A stretch of DNA of 64,000 nt from Bombus terrestris (lineage: Eukaryota; Arthropoda; Insecta; Hymenoptera; Apidae): NCBI RefSeq assembly GCF_910591885.1, contig NC_063283.1, positions 6,557,001 through 6,621,000 on the forward strand. Reading direction: 5' to 3'. Positions 55,746 to 64,000 of the stretch are shown one piece after another. The notes beneath the pieces were generated by a model. It was not told where the DNA came from. It made no database searches and saw nothing but the letters and a program-made list of their open reading frames with translations. The position numbers and the translations under genes are program-made. The stretch's first letter is position 1. Every line of letters starts with the position of its first letter.

Positions 55746-58700
55746 CTATTTTTTTTCTTTTTTCGTAAATGTTCCGTGGGAATTAATAAAGTGTATGTGA
55801 TTATTATGTAGAGCGTCTCATTTTCTAATAAAACGATTTTTTTGTCAGATTCGTTTCATTTGTATAGTATCACGCTTTTATAGCGATACTACTAAATGAT
55901 AATAACTTTCGGTCTGATCAGTCATTATGTAAATGGTATCATAAATATAAGGATGTATATCCACTGTATATAAACTATTTTTAATTTAAATTCGTCTCAC
56001 TCTTTACACTATGTTAAAAATATTATTGCGAATGATTTTAACGCTATTGTAAAGTGAATTCAATCGGAGTAATTTCATTTATTTGATAATTTCAATCTGA
56101 ACAATGTCTCTATTTTTATCGTACCTTCTTTCGGGATCATTTACCTAGCAGATTATTTACATACTTGGAAGTTAGAATAATTATTACCACGAGAACATTA
56201 CGCTGTATAATGGAGTTAGAAATGATAATTTATGGACAGACTCTTAATTGAATAATACTATCCATTTGTGCAGTGTCCAGATAACAATTTAAGCAACCTG
56301 CAGTTATATATTAAATGCCGCAAGTGACGATAAATCGTGAATGTCCGAGTCGATAAAATATATCTTTATATACTAAACGACGGTTACGATATGCACAATC
56401 CCTGAAATTTTCATATGGAAAATAAAAATAACAACGATATTAGTTAAATCTACGAATTATTGCTCATTCGCTGGTTTCTCAGTAATCGATCCTCGTTGAC
56501 GTAATCGAGTAATTAGAAAATGAATAAATGAAAAATTCAATCTTGGAAATCCACTATCAACGCGCATGATAGCATCTCGTTGATGATAGGTGAATCTTTA
56601 TTGGAAATTAATCTTTAATGTATACAGAGTTTCATTAAAAAAGATAGCATCTAGACATTTTCAATTTTATTCGTACGTCCTTCTCATATGTTATGTTCAT
56701 TACAATAGCAACGTTTAAAATTTAATATAGTTAACATAGTATAATTATTGTAGGTACCTAAGATACCTACATATATACGATATAAATATACATACACTTA
56801 ATACATTATTCATTGTATACGTGCATCGTGAGTCAGCTTTAATGAATTATACTTTACGATTATACTTTACAATTTCACGATGAATATATCGGAGAGCTCA
56901 ACAGTTCAAACAATAATTTAAATTACTAATAGGCAATTGTCTTGACACAGGGTGGAGAAATTAGAAATGCAGGATTTTTTAAATATTTGTTATTGCCTTA
57001 GAATTATTATACCTCGCCATGTTTATTCATTGCAAAATTACAAACGTTTGAAAATATTGAATATTCTGTAAAATTTTATTGACTATTTCTAGGTAGAAAC
57101 AAATTCCATTTTGCGATTGATTCACCGCATTGTGATTCATCATCGTAAACAGTAGAAGTAAATACCAGCATCAGATTACTGTTAGAGCAATTTGTCAGAA
57201 AGGAAACCTTCCTTCAGCGTGGAGGAAAAACGTTTCGGTATTTCCGTCCTTCTAAATGCAGGTACCGATCTTAGAGCTTTGTCGCTTAAAATGACAGTAA
57301 AATTTTACCCGAGAATTTAGACACACGTGCTGTTTGTCACGAATTTATCAGTATCTTAGCACAAAAATGAACAAATGAATCTTAGTGTAAAATTTCTACT
57401 TGAAGCACGCTAATAACAATAAATAGAAAAATTCCGAAAGTTTTATTTGGAAAGGAAATCGAGCGAAGCGAAACGGTTAGAAAGTTAAATGGAAATAATA
57501 GTTCTTGAACAAATATCTAAATGTGCTCTTCTGTCAAAAGAGCGTCAAGCAATTACAGTTATTTTCTTTCAATGGTAATATTGGCTGCATGGCGCTTCAT
57601 TTGATGATATCTTCAGTTCTAATGGAATAGCATAAATTTCGTTTCACTATATATTTACTGCATATCGAAGCTGGATTGTCCTTCGAAATGGCTAGTGTAG
57701 TTCCTTTCTCTGTGTCATGGTTGCTGTTGATCCAATTTGTAACCGATGCTAAATTTGTTCAAGTGTCGCTGTTAGTATTAGCTCGTTTGAAAAATTGCAT
57801 CGGTTTGTGTTTTATTTTTGTCGTGTAGTCGAGTAGAAAATCTATTTAATTAATGTTCGTAAAATAGTCTTTCGAAGTTTAAGATTATTCTAAGCTCTAC
57901 TGGATAAAATTAAATTGTTTAAGATAGTTTAATACAGGGAATATAATTTACTTAACCGAGCGTTCATAAAATAATCTATAGCTAAGAATTATTCAACATC
58001 ATACCTATTGTAATATCATTTCACCTTTTCAAAAGTATTTTTAATATTTTTAATGTCGTTTGAGATGATAAAATAATATTTAATATACCGTCTAAAATAG
58101 TCTGTCCTAAAAGGATTATATCAGGAACACTCGATTGAATAAATTATATGATATGATAGAAAAGGTAATTTCATCTATAGAAATTTATATTCCACAAAGT
58201 TTCAAAATATTGTATAAAGTTCACGTGAAATTGTTCATCGTTGAAAGTTTGTCTCGTCGCAATATTCTAAAAGCCGATCGCTTCATTCTCAATCGGAAGT
58301 GTACTCTCCGTTATTAAAGCTGACATTAAGTAATATCGAAGTTTTATTTATAGCCTTTTGAGTCGACCGGCTGAAGTTTCCTTTGTTTCATAGATTTCTT
58401 AAGAAATATTCAAATTATTTTCTGGAATAGATCGTCTGACATTTTTCTACTTTGAACGCCGTGACAAATTATTGCATTGTTAGATCACTGTCATGCTTTC
58501 TTGATTTAGAAACCAGATATAACCGACAAATGTCTGCTCGAGTTACCATTTTTTCCAATTTAATTTTTCGATAAAATAATTCGAACAGAACTGCTAGTTT
58601 CGTATAAATGGCGATATTTAATTAATTCCAGCTTGCGGTAGATTTTTAATGGCGTACAACGTTTGATTTTCATTATCAACATGTTGGAACATCACGGTCA

Positions 58701-59388
58701 CGTTGAGAGGAGGCGTTTGAGCGATAGATAGTGTACGACAAGATACGAAGCTGTATTATATGTTCTGCACATGTTGATAGTTAGCAAACAGTAATAGAAA
58801 TAAAATATAGTTGAAAGAATTATATACTTTTTAGTATTAGACGAGTTAAATTGGTGGAAAATGTACGTAGAATGAAATTTGTTGTTACGCGTTGTTTATA
58901 CACGTTCGATATAAAATTCTTCGTTTATTCTCCATGTGACTACCTTTCAGGTATACGTTTTTCTGTCGTGATCTTCCATGTCAAGTGTCCAATAACATTG
59001 TGTAGTATCATTTACTTTATTACTAACATCAGTTTATAGATGGAAATTGAAAAAAGAAATACCGATAAATATTTTGCAATAAATAGAAAAATGGTATTTT
59101 CTATCAACAGTATGTTCTCGATTATCTTCGTTATAAATTTTCTTAATACTCGATGCATTAAATTTATAGAAACTCTCATCTTCTTCGTCTCTGGCGTTGC
59201 CACTCGCGTGTATACTTTCTGAAACTAGTTTCTTTATTTCCTAGAGAAAATATTTTACTGCAAAATTTATACAAAAGCTACGAGTATTAACGCTTCGAAG
59301 TTTACCCTAATCACAACGTTCTAGTTGTCCACGTACGGATTAATTTAACAGATGAATCAAATTTAACTAGCGACACGGAATTTAAACC
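55746..59388. other. Longest AT-rich desert, no gene seen
   Basis: About 3.6 kb with very few open frames of 60 codons (58135-58317, 58851-59039, and both strands near 59012-59222), all Phe/Ile/Lys/Asn-rich. 'ggtacctaagatacctac' near 56753 is a short imperfect inverted repeat. 'gacacagggtgg' at about 56944 resembles an element edge without a partner. Confidence 0.5.
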
Positions 59389-60169
59389 TTGGCAGAATAC
59401 AATTTCTGCGCTCTAGTAGGATCTTCTGCTTTCCCTGCACAGCAATACGTCCGAAAATTTTATAAACACGTTATTTATACGCCTCCTCGAACAACCCTCG
59501 CAAGAACTCCGCGGCTCGGCACAGATAAAACAGTTTTGCGTAAACTAAAGAAAATTCCGTGTGTGATCTTTGTGCTTGAAAAAGCGTCATCTTAAAGGGA
59601 AATTGACCTTTACCGCGTCCCCAATAGGATATCGCGGAATTTCAAAGGAACAGAATGGTAAAAGGCGGAGCGGACAAATTAGATCGAGCAGACGGCTGTA
59701 CGTGTGTTGACGTGTGTATGTGTGTGTGTCACGTGGTGCACACTTTGATATTGGCTCGACGACATTTCCCTCGCACTTTTAGGTATTTATCGCCTGACCT
59801 GAAAACTGAACGAGCGAAACCCTACCTGCTCTAAGCACTACACATCATTTGCTCAGGAATGACTAACATTTCGTAACCGTAAATCCCTTTATCTACGCTT
59901 TATTACCATTTTACCGTTGGAATTTTCCCGAACGATCCTCGTAACCTTCTGATCCGATCGTGGACGGCCTCTAAGAAGTTTTACCGGCTAAAATCTGTTG
60001 CGAACGCCGCGCAAATCGGTGTATTAGCTGCGAGGGGATGGAATTCGCGTGACAAAGGTGTATTATGAATTCTCGTTTGATCTAATAACGGCCGCTGTCG
60101 CGTAATTTATCTTATCGTTGTGTGTTTTTTCTCGCTTAAGCGCTATGTATTTCATTCGTTTTCTTTTTT
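59389..60169. other. CpG-richer patch with GT repeat
   Basis: A 68-codon plus frame at 59389-59595 is unrecognised. GT-rich tract at 59700-59731. The surroundings are non-repetitive, and 59920-60120 is CpG-containing. Possibly regulatory. Confidence 0.35.
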
Positions 60170-62999
60170 GTGTTTCTTTTTAGGGGTTTTCTTTGCAGCA
60201 GTGTACAATGCCGTGTGTTTTTATTTGAGGACATAAAAGATTATTATTACGAGAACATGGCACTTCAAAAACGCACAGGGATGAGATATAATCTACGAGA
60301 GTATACGATTCTCTTCCCTTTGTTGGATAAAATGAATTTGGATAAAAAATTTCTCCCTTCTTATGGTTTATAAAAGTATAGGGCGTTACTAATGTTAGTT
60401 TAGAATAGTTTAATGGCGTCTATCGTTGTTGGAAAATTCGTAATTTATGGGCTATTAATAAAAACGTGGGCGGATTTAATCCTGAAAGGCTACAATAATC
60501 CTATTGTCCTATTGGATATCCATCCATCGCTCGGTTTCTTTTCACTAATTCCATGAGATTTTATAACTCTTGAACTAACTTAGTAGCTCTGAATTTGTTT
60601 AAAATAGTCGTTAATAACATAATAAGATTATGTTGCTTCGTCGTCTAAATTTTATTTTTATATATTTCTATGGTCCGAGTATTCGGTTCCGTGGTCTAGT
60701 GCTGCATTAAAAAAGGAAAAGGAATTAATTTAAGCTTTAAGCTTTTCGTTAATAAAATTCATGAAAATAAAATGAGTTACTCGTATTATTCTGATCGAAA
60801 ATTAATGGGGAAATTGGTGAGAAATATGATGGAACAACTAGAAAAGTGGCTGGAATTTATATGTTTGAATTGCTTTGCATGAAAATCCTATTGTTCGTAT
60901 TGGAACAATTTATGGCAATTGGTATTTTCTACGTTAAAAAAGCTCAACACACAACGTTGGAAAACGTGTATTATATATATTGTTAATATATTGTTTGGAA
61001 TAATTAAGTGGAAATCTGTTTAAACATTTCTTTCTCAAGACCAGCGTGACAAACGTTCGTGTTCCTCGTTTTTGGCTGTCTTTCGTTTTAATTCCATCCA
61101 TTATTCAAAATATTATTTGATGTACACTTCTATTTATAATTTCATTTGGCTCTACTTAGGAAGCACTTAAAATAGATTTACAACCGCCGGCTATTTGTTA
61201 TGTTAATATTTAGAATTTATACGACCCAGTTTTTAGGTTACATCCTTTAACAAAATTGATGTGTTTCGAGTAGCGTTATATATACCGTTTCCTTTCCGAA
61301 TTCCTCCATAGATAAACAGTATTCTAAATATGAACATACTTAAAAAATATATATGAAACGCCGCGACGCTCTGATTAAATTATATAAAAATGAACTATTT
61401 TCAAACTGTGTTATTTCTTTTTGAAAAACGAAAGATACATTGCAAACGATTTTCTGCTTCGCATACTCTTCGTATCTAATAGTCTTCTACACTTTAAAAT
61501 TGCACAGTGATGCATAATGTTAGAATACTAATTAAATAACGCTGTTCGTATAATAGATCGCAACGTTGTCATAAATAGTGACTATGGAAGTTTCATAATG
61601 AAGGACATAAAATGATGTACAAGTGAATGATACCTAACTTACAATTAGTATCAAATGAAACATTCTACATCGCTTTAAATTATCTTCAAATGATACTTTC
61701 TTTTATTATTCTTTAATTATTCTTTTCTGCGAAAACAATTTTGTAAGTAATTTAGCGACCACAACGATCGTCTTCATAAATTGAAAAGTATTCTTTCTTA
61801 AACTAACTATCTTTTAAATTCGTCGTACCGATTTATCAGCTTATTTATATCATGTAAAAAATCAACAAGAGATAGAGTCGAACAGCTGAGGCACTGAAAA
61901 TTTAAGTTTATGAAAAATTCGTATTTTCGAACGCTTGATACAAGCGTATTATAGCAACTCCATTAGTTACCTTCTCCAGACACGTCCCGCACACGTACAA
62001 AAGACAGCGCACGATTATTGAACATATTTTTCTCTCTTGTTGCCGTAGGGTTTCTTTGTGACAGAAAGTTATATTTAAGTGGCTTCTATACACGTACACG
62101 TAATGAGGAAGAGGTTCGTTAGAACCAACAAAGAACAGACAGCCAATGATACACACACTCTCGGTTAACGCGCGCGAGCCTTGAAAATAACGTCAATCCG
62201 AAACGGCATCTTCTTTGTCTCTTACAACAGTGAAAATCAGAATACAAATTTAGTTACGCGGATTCGTTCCAAATAGAATTGCTCAAGCATTCGCTATTAT
62301 TGAAATTTAAAATGTAATTCTAGCGTGTAAATGGAACTCTCAGGAGCCAAATTGTTCAATTCCATCGTTCGTTAATTTCAATTTTCTGTTAAAAAAGGAA
62401 TAAGAAAGATTACTTGCACGAGTTAATTTATTACAAGAAGAAGTCAATAAAGAATAGCAAATCCCAAGGTAAATTTAAAAAATAGTATTTGCAACATTTC
62501 TCTTCTTTTTTATTTATGAACTTGTTCGAATAATAAGCTCGGATGATGTGATAATAGCCAGAATTTCTTTGAGCAATTGCGTTTGGAAATTATAGAATGT
62601 ACGTTATAATAGAGTCATTTGTATAATCAAATCGGAGGACGAACAATTTATATAATAAATCGCCAATCTCCTTCATTTTTGGTTCATGCAGTAAGTAGAT
62701 TCGATCGTCAGACGACAGACATTAATCCATCACCAACTAAAATCTCGTTTTGGCAAATAAAATTTTATCAAAGCGTCAATTTTAACTATTTTTCTAGAAA
62801 GAAAATTGTGAGTATTGCCAGAACCTGGATAAATATATGTGTGTTAATACCAATGTAGAAAAGTATATAGATTCGTAGTAAGAAAATCTGAAAAGAACTA
62901 AAAACAACGTCTCTTAACTTTTACGCTCTGCATGCGTTCATACAATTTTAATACATCTATTCGGAAATTTATTCTAAATTTTTCAAATTTATTCCAACG
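60170..62999. other. Long AT-rich stretch, no gene seen
   Basis: Frames at 60170-60373, 61908-62156 and 62619-62858 are unrecognised. CG runs at 62166-62176 ('gttaacgcgcgcgag'). I found no repeat or element end. Confidence 0.45.
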
Positions 63000-63180
63000 T
63001 AAAAAGTATGAAAAAGGAACAGACGAAAATTAAGGAATTCTCTTAAAGCTAAAACTAGCGGGAAGGTAACGACAACGATAAATGAAACACAATGAAATAG
63101 TAAGATAAACGAGCAGTTAAAAACTAAAGAATTCTTTTCTCCGTTTCAAGCTAAAACTACCCAAGAATGAACGATCAATT
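63000..63180. repeat. Weak tandem repetition, about 100 bp
   Basis: 'aaggaattctcttaaagctaaaactag' (63032) and 'aagaattcttttctccgtttcaagctaaaactac' (63127) look like two diverged copies. Support is modest. Confidence 0.35.
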
Positions 63181-64000
63181 ACGCATCGCAATGATCAATA
63201 TCCATCGCAATGATAGCATCTATCCTCTTGAACAAATCTAACTCGACCAGCCGTTTTACCAAATTATTTCAACATCTTTGGTCTGGAATTCTGTATGCAA
63301 ATCGGCGTTTGTTGCACAGCTTCCTGGAATACTGTGTGCATCACGCTGACGATAATGTAATGTTTATTTAACTGTGCGAGCGTTGCGATTGCTGATCGTT
63401 CGTATTGCCCGCGTTTTCCACGGAAATAGAATTCACGCGGCTTAGAAAACTATACGAGAACGAGTTGGAAATGTCGTTGAAGAGAATTACGGTGGTTCTT
63501 GGGTCCCATTGGTTCGTCAGTACAGTGGAAATCGCGTTAAGTTCGCACCGGCAATTGTACATATTTCGTTTATTTCTGAGAAGCTTTGATGTCGAGCCGG
63601 TCGTTCGAGCTAAGATATATTTGTTCTTCGCCTCTCAGCTTCGTCGTTAGCCTGTCGCCGGTGAATCGGTCGAATTATGTTGGCTTTGTAACCTAGTTCT
63701 CCTTCATGCTTCTCACCAATTGTTTTGTTCCCTCTTTAATCTCCTACTACCATTTTAATTTATCGAACCGGCGATAAATGAAATTTCGTCGGACTCGTTT
63801 CACTATGTTCTCGGGATTTCTGTTGGACTTGGGCAAATTATTTGCACAGCTAGACACGTTAGAACAAACGAATGGTACAGCGAATATGTTTTGACGATAA
63901 TATTAGGATAGTAGAAATATCACAGGTTCGTCCTTTTTATTTATTTCGAAATATTTGTAGTCTCTAAAAAATCTTTAAAATCTTTTTAATTTTTGAGAAA
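63181..64000. other. Mixed-composition end of window with an unrecognised 81-codon frame
   Basis: A plus frame with ATG at 63405 runs to a TAG at 63648-63650 in a CpG-containing patch; the minus strand is also open (63368-63562). The plus translation has ordinary composition (TRLRKLYENELEMSLKR) but no known motif. It could be chance, or an exon of a gene continuing to the right. Confidence 0.25.

Overview
The window looks like nuclear DNA from an insect, most probably a hymenopteran and perhaps a bee. This is inferred from style only. AT-rich DNA alternates with islands dense in CpG (tcg/cgaa words everywhere). There is no operon structure, and reading frames are short. Short degenerate remnants of mariner, Tc1-like, piggyBac-like and hAT-like transposons are scattered through it. 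I could not identify any conserved protein-coding gene. The window reads as an intergenic or large-intron desert, possibly holding the promoter and first exon of a gene near 49.5-50.5 kb.

Repeats are the best supported content. A 210 bp mariner-type MITE lies at 1864-2073. A second mariner derivative, with about 26 bp terminal inverted repeats and an intact TA duplication, lies at 39659-39874 and still carries the C-terminal end of a mariner transposase on the minus strand. A Tc1-type MITE (40963-41143) and a hAT-like end (41335-41408) follow close behind it, so 39.6-42.7 kb is a small graveyard of DNA transposons. A piggyBac-like MITE is at 51490-51830. Weaker candidates are at 16794-17020, 24541-24792, 42519-42700, 49170-49353 and 52545-52735.

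The second theme is local tandem duplication. At least fourteen separate arrays have units of about 55-350 bp and 2-7 copies, most of them strongly diverged: 3535-4115, 5790-6262, 8889-9500, 10003-10270, 10724-10960, 23380-24010, 26883-27990, 28494-28700, 30450-30690, 33975-34360, 34480-34705, 35195-35560, 43600-43855 and 55284-55745. The pair at 8889-9500 (306 bp, about 13 mismatches by hand count) is the youngest-looking. A dispersed family is also present in inverted orientation at 480-800 and 20905-21113.

CpG-rich islands that could be regulatory or contain untranslated exons lie at about 3060-3540, 11300-11720, 14150-14660, 24010-24540, 26371-26880, 38740-39020, 40031-40720, 45400-46150, 46900-47450, 49505-50560, 51960-52430 and 54741-55250. 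The best of these is 49505-50560: an inverted pair of CCAAT boxes, very high CpG density, and a consensus splice donor about 250 bp downstream. Open frames in the islands are mostly open on both strands and resemble no family I know. One possible terminal coding exon (32799-32976) and a few ORFs are listed at low confidence so that they can be tested. I found no convincing tRNA or rRNA gene, CRISPR array or gene cluster, and no strong case for a novel biological system.
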